64,000 bases of DNA from Fredericiella sp963839515. Lineage in GTDB: Bacteria; Chloroflexota; Anaerolineae; Caldilineales; Caldilineaceae. The stretch is from assembly GCA_963839515.1 (NCBI GenBank), contig CAWIVN010000013.1, positions 124,001-188,000 on the forward strand, in the 5' to 3' direction. Under the pieces are notes generated by a model. It searched no databases and was not told where the DNA came from. It saw only the letters and a list, made by a program, of their open reading frames with translations. This document shows, one piece after another, positions 54,827 through 62,307 of this stretch. The position numbers and the translations under genes were made by a program. The stretch's first letter is position 1. The number at the start of each line of letters is the position of its first letter.

Positions 54827-55477
54827 ATGAAGGAGTTGGTTGAGCACGTGGAGATGCCTGCAGCGGTGCACGATTTTATCCTGGCGCACGCACGGGAAGG
54901 TAAGCCGGAGGAGGTTTGCGGGGTGGTGCGCGGGCGAGGTCTTGCTGCCTACGAGGCGGTGGCGGGCCGCAACATTGCCGCGGAGCGAATCGAGAACTAT
55001 GAAGTGGACCCACAGACGCTGCTGCGGCAGTTCGCCTTTGAAGATGCAGGCGACGAGATGATGGGCATATACCACTCGCACCCGGTATCGATCGCTTACC
55101 CGTCCGCCACGGATGCCTGGAATGCCTATTATCCGGAGTGTATCTACTTTATCTGTTCTTTAGAGCATGACGACACGCCGGTTATCCGTGCGTTTCGCAT
55201 GACTACGCATTGGATTGGCCTGGATATGGAGCGGTTACGCGCCGAGCTTCCTTTTTACGAAACGCGGCCACACCTGTTTGCCTACTACCAGGCGCCCGAC
55301 GCTCCTCTGCCGCCGACACTGGCTGCGCTTCTGCAGGATGTGCCTAAGCCTTTTTACATTGATTTCATGACCGACGAAGACGACACTATCGGCGATACGC
55401 GCCTAGTGTCGCTTGTGGAGTATCCCCTGCAGGTGGTAGACAATATCCCCGGGACCTCCGAGGTCCCGGGGATGTGA
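54827..55477 (+). CDS. JAMM/Mov34-family metallopeptidase, Mec-like
   Basis: This 216-residue cytoplasmic protein has the complete JAMM zinc motif: E29 in PEEVCGVV, then HSHP (H83, H85), S93 and D96 in HSHPVSIAYPSATD. In Mycobacterium tuberculosis the homologue Mec releases cysteine from the CysO-cysteine adduct; here the carrier, activator and cysteine synthase genes follow, so the same role is likely. The part after the JAMM domain (about 125-205) is longer than in Mec. The last ten residues (IPGTSEVPGM) and the stop are encoded by a family A palindrome, so the original C-terminus was probably changed by it. Confidence 0.85.
   Translation: MKELVEHVEMPAAVHDFILAHAREGKPEEVCGVVRGRGLAAYEAVAGRNIAAERIENYEVDPQTLLRQFAFEDAGDEMMGIYHSHPVSIAYPSATDAWNAYYPECIYFICSLEHDDTPVIRAFRMTTHWIGLDMERLRAELPFYETRPHLFAYYQAPDAPLPPTLAALLQDVPKPFYIDFMTDEDDTIGDTRLVSLVEYPLQVVDNIPGTSEVPGM
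55445..55473. repeat. Family A palindrome inside the end of the JAMM gene
   Basis: ATCCCCGGGACCT (55445-55457) pairs perfectly with AGGTCCCGGGGAT (55461-55473) over a CCG loop. The stop of the JAMM gene follows at 55475-55477. It may also act as its terminator. Confidence 0.75.
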
Positions 55478-55577
55478 GGCGACGCGGGCACGTAAAGTGT
55501 CGGGGACGTATCTTACAGATTTTAACCCCTGCCCATGCGAAAATGTCTTAGTATTGAATGATTTACTTGACGGCTGT

Positions 55578-55606
55578 TTGACAACGGCCTTGTGGGCCAG
55601 TATACT
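55578..55606 (+). promoter_or_regulatory. Consensus sigma-70 promoter upstream of the sulfur-carrier gene
   Basis: TTGACA (55578-55583) and TATACT (55601-55606) are exactly 17 bases apart. This is one of the best promoter matches in the window. It is 330 bases upstream of the carrier gene start. Confidence 0.8.
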
Positions 55607-55612
55607 GTCGCC

Positions 55613-55901
55613 TCCAAGCGCCGCAGTCGAGGGTGCTGTCAAAAGGAATAGACATATCCATGATATTCGGGGTTTGCGGCACGACTCATAACCTGACTTG
55701 CTTGTGTCGATAGCGGGTGCGGCCAGCACGGAGCTGGTTGTTCCCGCTGTGTAGAGACAGGCAAGTGATGAGCCATGCGGCAAAACTCGATACAGGATGG
55801 CAGTGGGCAATACCAGCGCAACGTTGCGCCGCCCGCCTCACATCCGGATCAACGGGTAAGGAATAACGCCGAGTTCATCGCTTGATGGAGCCGGCGTTTT
55901 T
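55613..55901 (+). ncRNA. Candidate structured RNA or attenuating leader
   Basis: Between a consensus promoter and an intrinsic terminator, about 290 bases carry no gene but pair extensively. ACTTGC (55698-55703) pairs with GCAAGT (55764-55769); inside it AGCGGG pairs with CCCGCT and CCAGC with GCTGG. A second hairpin has GGATG and GGGC pairing with GCCC and CATCC around GCGCAACGTTGCGC. It could be a stand-alone small RNA or a leader controlling the cysO-moeZ-cysM unit by termination. I compared it by eye with T-box, SAM-I, cobalamin, tmRNA, RNase P and SRP RNA consensus words and found no match. Confidence 0.5.
55865..55901 (+). terminator. Intrinsic terminator just upstream of the sulfur-carrier gene
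   Basis: AACGCCG (55865-55871) pairs with CGGCGTT (55892-55898), an inner CATC/GATG stem closes the loop, and a T-run with TATTT follows. The carrier gene begins 35 bases later. Confidence 0.8.
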
Positions 55902-55935
55902 ATTTGCCGCTTTTTGCGCAAGGAGAGTTGGGGAG

Positions 55936-56235
55936 ATGGCGACTGTTTTGGTGCCTACGCCGCTGCGGCGGTTGACCGGCGGCCAGGCGAAGGTGGAAAT
56001 TGAGGGACAGGATGTCGGCACGTTGATCCAGGCGATCGACGCCCAGTACCCGGGCGTGGCCGACAAGCTGCTCGACGACGACGGCAATATCAAGCGCTTT
56101 ATCAACGTGTTTGTCAACGACGACGAGGTGCGCAGCTTGCAGGGCCTGCATACACCTGTGCGCACGTCCGACAAGGTTTCGATCGTTCCAGCCATGGCCG
56201 GTGGTTGGGATGGCAAACAGGATCGGCAGGAGTAA
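55936..56235 (+). CDS. MoaD/ThiS-type sulfur-carrier protein, CysO-like, with C-terminal tail
   Basis: The start is ATG 55936 (GGGGAG upstream), giving 99 residues with a beta-grasp fold: VLVPTPLRRLTGG, GTLIQAIDAQYPG, INVFVNDDEVR and the end VSIVPAMAGG. Sulfur carriers are thiocarboxylated on a C-terminal Gly-Gly. Here the Gly-Gly is at 89-90 and is followed by nine more residues (WDGKQDRQE), so it must be exposed by cleavage before activation. A JAMM protease gene lies upstream and could do this. The tail codons include the ribosome-binding site of the next gene. Confidence 0.88.
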   Translation: MATVLVPTPLRRLTGGQAKVEIEGQDVGTLIQAIDAQYPGVADKLLDDDGNIKRFINVFVNDDEVRSLQGLHTPVRTSDKVSIVPAMAGGWDGKQDRQE

Positions 56236-56237
56236 GT

Positions 56238-57467
56238 ATGTCACTTTTAAACCGCGACCAACTGGTACAGCTCGCCAAGCGCGAAATCTCCGAAATCACG
56301 GCACGCGAGCTTAAGAGCTGGCAGGAGCAGGGGCGTCCACTGACCGTGGTGGACGTGCGCGAGCGCGACGAGTTTGTGCAAGGCCACGTGCCCGACGCAG
56401 TTTTTATCCCGCGTGGCTATTTGGAGCTGCAGATCGAGCAGCACCAACCCGACCGTCACGCTCCGGTCGTGCTCTATTGCGCCGGCGGCGTACGTTCGGC
56501 CCTGGCCGCCCGCAATCTCAAGGAGATGGGTTACGAGCAAGTTTACTCGCTCATCGGCGGCTTTAACGGTTGGAAGAACGCCGGGCTTGACTTCAAGATT
56601 CCGACCGTGCTAACCGAGGAACAGCGCTCGCGCTACAGCCGCCACACGCTGCTCAAGGAAGTGGGCGAGGCAGGTCAGATCAAGCTGCTGGAGAGCAAGG
56701 TGCTGCTGATCGGGGCGGGCGGCTTGGGCAGCCCCGCCGCCATGTACCTGGCAGCAGCTGGCGTGGGCACGCTGGGCATCGTGGATTATGACGTGGTGGA
56801 TGTCTCTAACCTGCAGCGCCAGTTGCTGCATGGCACCAAAGATGTCGGCCGCCCCAAGGTCGAGTCGGCGGCGGACCGCATCCACGACATCAACCCAGAT
56901 GTCAAGGTGATCCCGCACAAGGAGCCGATCACCAGCGCCAACGCCCTGGAACTCATCCGCAACTACGACATCGTGCTCAACGGGTCGGACAACTTCCCCA
57001 CTCGCTATTTGGTCAACGACGCCTGCCACATGCTTGGCAAGCCATTGGTGGACGCGAGCATTTTCATGTTTGAGGGTCAGGCCACGGTCTACCGGCCGGC
57101 GCAGCCCGAGTTGGGCATCGAAGGTGGGCCATGCTACCGCTGCCTCTACCCCGATCCGCCCCCGCCTGGCGAAGTGCCGAGCTGCGCCGAAGCCGGTGTG
57201 CTTGGCGTGCTGCCGGGTATCGTCGGTTCGCTGCAGGCAATCGAGGCGATCAAGCTCATCCTGGGTATCGGCGAATCGCTGGTTGGTCGGCTGATGCTGA
57301 TCGACACGCTTGACATGAGCTTCCGCACGCTCAAGGTGCAGCGCAACCCGGATTGCCCGCTGTGCGGCGACCACCCGACGGTGACCGAGTTGATCGACTA
57401 CGAGCAGTTCTGCGGCTTCCCTGGCGGCGGAACCCACGAGCACGAGGAGAGTTTGGCACTAGCGTAG
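56238..57467 (+). CDS. Rhodanese-ThiF fusion, MoeZ-like sulfur-carrier activator
   Basis: This 409-residue protein starts at ATG 56238 (CAGGAG upstream, two bases after the carrier stop). Residues about 18-120 are a rhodanese domain with active-site loop CAGGVRS (Cys81). Residues about 130-385 are a ThiF/MoeB/E1-like adenylyltransferase: nucleotide loop GAGGLGSPAA (159-168), DYDVVDVSNLQRQLLHG, and zinc ligands in CYRCLYP and CPLCG. It adenylates the carrier C-terminus and supplies sulfur from the rhodanese Cys. In M. tuberculosis MoeZ the order is ThiF first, rhodanese second; here it is reversed. Confidence 0.9.
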   Translation: MSLLNRDQLVQLAKREISEITARELKSWQEQGRPLTVVDVRERDEFVQGHVPDAVFIPRGYLELQIEQHQPDRHAPVVLYCAGGVRSALAARNLKEMGYEQVYSLIGGFNGWKNAGLDFKIPTVLTEEQRSRYSRHTLLKEVGEAGQIKLLESKVLLIGAGGLGSPAAMYLAAAGVGTLGIVDYDVVDVSNLQRQLLHGTKDVGRPKVESAADRIHDINPDVKVIPHKEPITSANALELIRNYDIVLNGSDNFPTRYLVNDACHMLGKPLVDASIFMFEGQATVYRPAQPELGIEGGPCYRCLYPDPPPPGEVPSCAEAGVLGVLPGIVGSLQAIEAIKLILGIGESLVGRLMLIDTLDMSFRTLKVQRNPDCPLCGDHPTVTELIDYEQFCGFPGGGTHEHEESLALA

Positions 57468-57486
57468 ATTAGGGACTGAGTATCCT

Positions 57487-57518
57487 AGCAAGCCGCGCTT
57501 GCCAGAAACTCAGTTTCT
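57487..57518. repeat. Half-element of family C
   Basis: The segment reading CGCTTGCCAGAAACTCAGTTTC matches the reverse complement of the left half of the element at 15371-15400 with one mismatch. It sits between the moeZ-like and cysM-like genes. Confidence 0.6.
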
Positions 57519-57531
57519 CAGGGAGGTACTG

Positions 57532-58470
57532 ATGATTATCGACGTACTGGCACAACCGAGACTCCAATCCGCCACCATCCTGGACCAGATTGGTAACACG
57601 CCGCTGTTGGACTTGAGCGCGTTTGCCCAGGCGCGCGGTGTGGCGCCCACGGTGAGTGTTTACGCCAAGGCCGAGTGGTACAATCCAGGCGGGTCGGTCA
57701 AGGCGCGGGCGGCCGTACGTATGGTGGAGGAAGCTGAGTGCAGCGGCGAACTGCGGCCGGGCAAAACCATCATCGACAGCAGTTCGGGTAACACGGGCAT
57801 TGCCTTGGCGCTCATCGGAGCGGTCAAAGGGTACGCGGTGCACCTGGTAATGCCGGCCAATGTCAGCATCGAGCGCAAGGCACTGGTCAAGGCCTACGGT
57901 GCGCACCTGATCGAGTCGGACCCGCTCGAAGGGTCGGACGGGGCCATCGCGTTGGTGCGCGCAATCGTGGAAGCCAATCCCGAGCGCTACTTCTACTGCA
58001 ACCAGTACAACAACCCGGCCAACTGGTTGGCGCATTACGAGACCACAGGGCCGGAGATCTGGCAGCAGACAGGCGGCGCGGTGACGCACTTTGTCGCCGG
58101 ACTGGGCACGACTGGCACTTTCACCGGCACAGGTCGCTATCTCAGGCAACGCAATCCAACCATCGAGTTGGTGGCTGTGCAGCCGGAGGATGAACTGTCG
58201 GTGATCGAGGGCCTCAAGCACCTGGAGACGGCTGTCGTGCCGGGCATTTACGATGCAGCTTTGCCCGACCGCAGCGTCTGCGTGGCCCCTGAAGACGCCT
58301 GGCACAGCGTGCGTGATCTGGCACGGCAGGCGGGATTGTTCGTGGGTGTCAGCGGCGGGGCAGCAGTGGTGGCCAGCATTGCCGTGGCGAAGGAGCTGGA
58401 GCAGGGCACCGTCGTCACTATTTTGCCCGACGACGGCAGCAAATATCTGAGCTTAGGCATATTCGCATAG
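57532..58470 (+). CDS. Cysteine synthase, CysM-like
   Basis: The start is ATG 57532 (GGGAGG upstream; an earlier in-frame ATG lies before the repeat). The 312-residue PLP enzyme has the Schiff-base Lys K57 in NPGGSVKAR and the phosphate/alpha-carboxylate loop SSSGNTGIALA, and the GLGTTGTFTGTGRYL PLP-phosphate loop. With the carrier gene next door, it may use the thiocarboxylated carrier as sulfur donor, with O-phosphoserine or O-acetylserine as acceptor, as M. tuberculosis CysM does. The C-terminal lid could tell which; I cannot settle it by eye. Confidence 0.85.
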   Translation: MIIDVLAQPRLQSATILDQIGNTPLLDLSAFAQARGVAPTVSVYAKAEWYNPGGSVKARAAVRMVEEAECSGELRPGKTIIDSSSGNTGIALALIGAVKGYAVHLVMPANVSIERKALVKAYGAHLIESDPLEGSDGAIALVRAIVEANPERYFYCNQYNNPANWLAHYETTGPEIWQQTGGAVTHFVAGLGTTGTFTGTGRYLRQRNPTIELVAVQPEDELSVIEGLKHLETAVVPGIYDAALPDRSVCVAPEDAWHSVRDLARQAGLFVGVSGGAAVVASIAVAKELEQGTVVTILPDDGSKYLSLGIFA

Positions 58471-58490
58471 ACGATAGCTAGGAGACAGCT

Positions 58491-58964
58491 ATGGCGACAA
58501 ACATGGCCAAGAATGGGGCGAAGACTGTGACGGCAAAGGTGGATCAGACTGCTCTTAAGGTCAATCAGGCGTGCATCATCGTCCTGCTGGCGTGGGCGTT
58601 TCTCTTCAACTGGACCTGGCTGGTGGCGCTGGTGGCGGTTGTGATGCTGGTGGGCACCTTTATGCCCGAGGCGGGGCTGTTCAAGCAGTTCTACTCCCGC
58701 TTGCTGCGCCCCGCCGGCCTGCTCAAACCCGACATCGTGGCCGATGAGCCGCAGCCCCACCTGTTTGCACAGGGTGTGGGTGGCTTTGTCCTGCTGCTGG
58801 CGTCGTTCTCCTTCTTGGGAGGCTTGAACGTGCTGGGCTGGGTGCTTACCGCCGTCGTCATCGCCTTGGCAGCCGTCAATCTGCTGTTCGGCTTCTGCAT
58901 GGGCTGCTTCCTATACTACCAACTCGGCCGCCGTGGCATCAAGCCTAGCTTGCCGTCTTGGTAG
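58491..58964 (+). CDS. DUF4395 integral membrane protein
   Basis: This 157-residue protein has four hydrophobic helices after an N-terminal VDQTALKVNQACI segment typical of DUF4395. The last helix carries GFCMGCFLYYQL, with a CxxC pair in the membrane. Such proteins often occur next to thioredoxins or rhodaneses, and here a thioredoxin gene follows 96 bases later, so a role in thiol redox or sulfur-group transfer across the membrane is possible. The start ATG 58491 has AGGAG upstream. Confidence 0.8.
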   Translation: MATNMAKNGAKTVTAKVDQTALKVNQACIIVLLAWAFLFNWTWLVALVAVVMLVGTFMPEAGLFKQFYSRLLRPAGLLKPDIVADEPQPHLFAQGVGGFVLLLASFSFLGGLNVLGWVLTAVVIALAAVNLLFGFCMGCFLYYQLGRRGIKPSLPSW

Positions 58965-58999
58965 GTATGCCTGGATTCTTTCTATTCGACCTTCCGTTC

Positions 59000-59022
59000 A
59001 GTGTGCACGCCCCGTGTGCACT
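59000..59022. repeat. Perfect inverted repeat upstream of the thioredoxin gene
   Basis: AGTGTGCACG and CGTGTGCACT flank CCC. It lies 38 bases before the thioredoxin start and could be a terminator of the DUF4395 gene or a regulator site. Confidence 0.5.
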
Positions 59023-59060
59023 GGGCCACGCGGCGTGCCTACCCGTAAGGATTGTTACCA

Positions 59061-59474
59061 ATGTTAGAACGCTTTCTCATTCTACTCGCCGTTCTGGCCG
59101 TCGCTACCGCCGCCTACCTCGCTTGGCGCACTTACCAAAGGCACCGTCTTGCCGCTGTAGCCGAGCAGGTCGCCCCACCCGCAGTGGCGCAGCTCGTAGA
59201 CGGCACTCGCCCCGCCGTTCTCTACTTCACCACGCCCGATTGCGCGCAGTGCCGCTTGCAGCAGACGCCCATCCTCAGCCAACTGGCTGCCAGAGTGGAC
59301 GTGGCCGTGCACAAGCTTGATGCCGTTGAACAGGAGGCGCTGGCACGCTTCTATGGCATTATGACGGTGCCGACCACGGTCGTGCTGGACCCGCAGCGGC
59401 GCCCTGTGGCGGTCAACCACGGCGTTACGCCGCTGCCCAAGTTGTTGGCGCAGGTTGGGGAGAGGCGAGGCTAG
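59061..59474 (+). CDS. Membrane-anchored thioredoxin-like protein
   Basis: The start is ATG 59061 (AAGG upstream); the longer frame begins with TTG. The 137-residue protein has an N-terminal helix (FLILLAVLAVATAAYLAW) and an extracytoplasmic thioredoxin domain with active site CAQC in TTPDCAQCRLQQ and the cis-Pro loop MTVPTTVVLD. It could reduce or relay thiols for the DUF4395 protein or extracytoplasmic partners. Confidence 0.82.
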   Translation: MLERFLILLAVLAVATAAYLAWRTYQRHRLAAVAEQVAPPAVAQLVDGTRPAVLYFTTPDCAQCRLQQTPILSQLAARVDVAVHKLDAVEQEALARFYGIMTVPTTVVLDPQRRPVAVNHGVTPLPKLLAQVGERRG

Positions 59475-59790
59475 ACTCTACCGCGGGCCAACATTGCGCA
59501 AAGATGCGACAAAGACTGTATTGTTTCTCACCGAGGAAGTCATCGTCGTCTGCCACACTGTAGCTGTTTCTTCCTCCTCCTTTGTGTGCGGAGCGTGGAG
59601 CGCCAAGCGTTCCACGCTCTGTACCTGTTTAGGGGGAGAAATCGCTATTTGGATCGTTTGCACGGATTTCCCATACAGCTATAATAGCCTTACAAGCTAG
59701 AGATTCCCGGAGCGAACCGCACGCTCTTTCCCACAACGGACGCCTCATCTGCGGCAACGCGAAAGCGACACAACCAGATAGCGACACACC
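59475..59790 (+). promoter_or_regulatory. Intergenic region with hairpin and promoter of the ATP-grasp operon
   Basis: GAGCGTGGA (59591-59599) pairs with TCCACGCTC (59611-59619), a probable terminator of the thioredoxin gene. Further on TTGCAC (59658-59663) and TATAAT (59680-59685) are 16 bases apart, a good promoter about 100 bases before the ATP-grasp gene. No gene is seen. Confidence 0.6.
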
Positions 59791-61173
59791 ATGAGTCAAC
59801 GACAAGCCGCGATCGACTATTACCATGAGCTTTGCACGACCGGCACGCTGGCGCAAGACACCTGGGAGCACCTGCTGCCCGGTCTTGGCGCGCGCGGGCT
59901 GATCTTTGGCACCCGCCCGCTGACGTCTGTGCTGCGTCCCCTCTTTCATACTGGTATGGACTGGCACTATTTGCGCTGGCGTTCGACTATCATCCTCGGC
60001 GTCTTTCGAAAGATGGCCGATGCGATGCTTGACGACCCTGTGCTGCGCGCCCAGGTTTACCTGACCCCGGAGGAAGAAGACCTGGTGCAGATTCCAACCG
60101 GCTTCCCTACGGTGCTGCCCACGGCTCGCCTGGACAGCTTTCTCACCGTGCATGAAGATGGCGCCTACACGTTGAACTATGTGGAGTTGAACGGCGAAAG
60201 CCCTGCCAGTATGGCATATAGCGATGTGCTGGCCGAACTGTTTCTGGAGACGCCGCTGATGCAGCGTTTTCAGGATCGCTACTTTGTGGACATGTTGCAA
60301 GGCCGGCGCAGCGCCGTGGACGCCCTGCTGCGCATTTATTTCACCTGGCGCGGCAATCGCGACAAGCTGCCCGATATCGCCATCGTCGACTGGCACGGTG
60401 TGCCTACGACGACAGAGTTCCACTTGTTTGTCGATTACTTTGCTCGCTATGGCATCCGAGTCACCATCTGCGATCCGCATGAGATGGAGTTTCGCAATGG
60501 TGTGCTCTACGCCAACGGCCGGCCAGTGGACTACGTGTACAAGCGTGTGCTCTCGACCGAGTTGCTGCAGAAGTTTGGGCTCGACCATCCTATCATCCAC
60601 GCCTTGCGTGCCGGCGTCATCTGTATGGCAAATCCATTTCCGTGCAAGATGGTCCACAAGAAGGCTAGCTTTGCCGTCGCTTCGGACGAGCGCAATGCCT
60701 ACCTCTTTAGCGAAACGGAGCGCGAGGCAATTCGACAGCACATTCCCTGGACGCGTGTGGTCGAGGAGCGTATGACCTTTGACGTGTATGGCCACCAGAT
60801 CGACCTGCTGCCCTGGGCAAGCGGCAATAAGGACCACCTGGTACTCAAGCCTAATGACGAGTACGGCGGCAAGGGCGTGCTGATCGGATGGGAAACCGAG
60901 CAGGAAGTGTGGAATGATGCGTTACAAGCATCTCTCAGCGATCCAGCGATCGTCCAAGAACGTGCGCTGATTGCCTACGAAGATTTTCCGTCATTCCTGC
61001 CCGATGGCGAGCTTGACATCAGCCGCCGGCTGGTTGACTGCGACCCCTTTATCTTCAACGGCGATACCGTTGACGGCTGCCTGGTGCGGCTGAGCAAGGT
61101 AACGCTGCTCAACGTGACAGCCGGTGGCGGGTCGGTCGTGCCGGCCTTTGTGATTGACCAGAAGTCTCACTAA
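59791..61173 (+). CDS. ATP-grasp superfamily ligase-like protein
   Basis: This 460-residue cytoplasmic protein resembles ATP-grasp amide ligases of the glutathionylspermidine-synthase/circularly permuted type. The ATP-binding core is in the C-terminal half: DHLVLKPNDEYGGKGVLIGW (Lys plus Gly-rich loop), IVQERALIA and RLSKVTLLNVTAGGGSVVP, with Arg and Asn suited to metal and phosphate binding. The N-terminal half has TLNYVELNGESPASMAYSD, like the acidic substrate loop of that group. The first residues are helical without motifs. It is first in a three-gene operon with two GCS2-family ligases (15-base gap), so it probably joins a carboxylate and an amine in one pathway with them. The substrate is unknown. 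Confidence 0.65.
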   Translation: MSQRQAAIDYYHELCTTGTLAQDTWEHLLPGLGARGLIFGTRPLTSVLRPLFHTGMDWHYLRWRSTIILGVFRKMADAMLDDPVLRAQVYLTPEEEDLVQIPTGFPTVLPTARLDSFLTVHEDGAYTLNYVELNGESPASMAYSDVLAELFLETPLMQRFQDRYFVDMLQGRRSAVDALLRIYFTWRGNRDKLPDIAIVDWHGVPTTTEFHLFVDYFARYGIRVTICDPHEMEFRNGVLYANGRPVDYVYKRVLSTELLQKFGLDHPIIHALRAGVICMANPFPCKMVHKKASFAVASDERNAYLFSETEREAIRQHIPWTRVVEERMTFDVYGHQIDLLPWASGNKDHLVLKPNDEYGGKGVLIGWETEQEVWNDALQASLSDPAIVQERALIAYEDFPSFLPDGELDISRRLVDCDPFIFNGDTVDGCLVRLSKVTLLNVTAGGGSVVPAFVIDQKSH

Positions 61174-61188
61174 ACCAGGGAGAGGCGG

Positions 61189-62307
61189 ATGTACCATCCT
61201 TCGTTTAATATTGGTATCGAGGAAGAATACCAGGTCATCGACCCTGAATCGCGTGAACTGCTGGGGTATGTGACTCAGTCGATGGCGCGCGAGAAGATGG
61301 TGGTTAATGAGCGAGCCGCCAGCGCCGAGCTGGCCGACCTGGTGCGTAGCGGCATAGTCGGCGTGGGCACACCTGTGTGCGTAGACATCAACGAGGCGCG
61401 CGACAAACTATTGCGCGTGCGCGACCAGATGCTTGAACTGGCGCAGGCGGGCGGCTTTCGCTTACTCGGCGCCGGCACACACCCGTTTAGCCGCTGGGAA
61501 GGGCGTGAAGAGACGCTGGCGCAGTACCGGCAAATGGCAGACGACACGCAGATGGTTTCGCGCCGCCTGCTTGCCTTTGGGCTGCGCATCCATATCGGCG
61601 TCGAGGACCGCGACCTTGCCGTGGACGTGATGAACACACTGCGTTACGTGCTGCCGCATATTTTCACGCTCAGCACGAGTTCGCCGTTCTGGCTTGGGCG
61701 CAACACCGGGCTGAAAAGCTATCGTGCCGTGCTGATGGATTCGCTGCCACGGACCGGCATTCCCGGCTACTTCTCGTCCTACCACGATTATCGCAACTAC
61801 GTGGACACGCTGCTGCGCACCAACTCGATCCCCGATGCCCGCCGCATCATGTACGACGTTGTGCCGCACTACCGCTTCCCCACGCTGGTGATCCGTATCT
61901 GTGACATGATGCCGTACTATCGCGATGTGCTGGCCGTGACTGCCCTTCTACAAGCGGCCGTCGCCTGGATGGTCGACCTGCGCCAGCGTAATATGTCCTT
62001 CCGTATTTACGAACGCACGCTGATCGCCGAAAACAAGTGGCGAGCGCTGCGCTACGGCCTCGATGGCAACCTGATCGACTTTGGTGTCGAGAAAGCGCTG
62101 CCGGCGCGCCAGCTGATTCGCGAGCTGCTCGAAAGGGTGGAGCCGATCAGTCACAAGCTCAACTCGTGGCACGAGCTGGAGCACTGCTACACCATGTTGG
62201 AGCGCGGTTCCAGCGCGGACCAACAGGTAATGGTGTGGAAGAACAACGGACTTGATCTGAAAGCAGTCGTGGATTTTCTGGCAGACGAAACGGAGAAGAT
62301 GGCATGA
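61189..62307 (+). CDS. GCS2-family carboxylate-amine ligase, divergent copy 1
   Basis: This 372-residue protein belongs to the YbdK/GCS2 family. The family start NIGIEEEYQVIDPESRE is intact, but other conserved positions differ from copy 2: ELADLVRSGIVGVGTPVC replaces ELHQSMVELGTPVC (with an insert and loss of the second Glu), LRIHIGVED replaces MHVHVGIED (first His to Arg), and TLVIRICD replaces TLEFRICD (Glu to Val). It may therefore be regulatory or have a new substrate. It overlaps copy 2 by four bases (ATGA). Confidence 0.82.
   Translation: MYHPSFNIGIEEEYQVIDPESRELLGYVTQSMAREKMVVNERAASAELADLVRSGIVGVGTPVCVDINEARDKLLRVRDQMLELAQAGGFRLLGAGTHPFSRWEGREETLAQYRQMADDTQMVSRRLLAFGLRIHIGVEDRDLAVDVMNTLRYVLPHIFTLSTSSPFWLGRNTGLKSYRAVLMDSLPRTGIPGYFSSYHDYRNYVDTLLRTNSIPDARRIMYDVVPHYRFPTLVIRICDMMPYYRDVLAVTALLQAAVAWMVDLRQRNMSFRIYERTLIAENKWRALRYGLDGNLIDFGVEKALPARQLIRELLERVEPISHKLNSWHELEHCYTMLERGSSADQQVMVWKNNGLDLKAVVDFLADETEKMA

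Noticed and set aside
55613..55901. T-box, SAM, cobalamin, tmRNA, RNase P or SRP RNA
   Set aside because: None of the conserved words of these families was found by eye; kept as an unassigned structured RNA.
59629..60837. 402-residue minus-strand frame opposite the ATP-grasp gene
   Set aside because: Composition is that of a reverse-strand shadow; the plus strand has a promoter, ribosome-binding site and ligase motifs.
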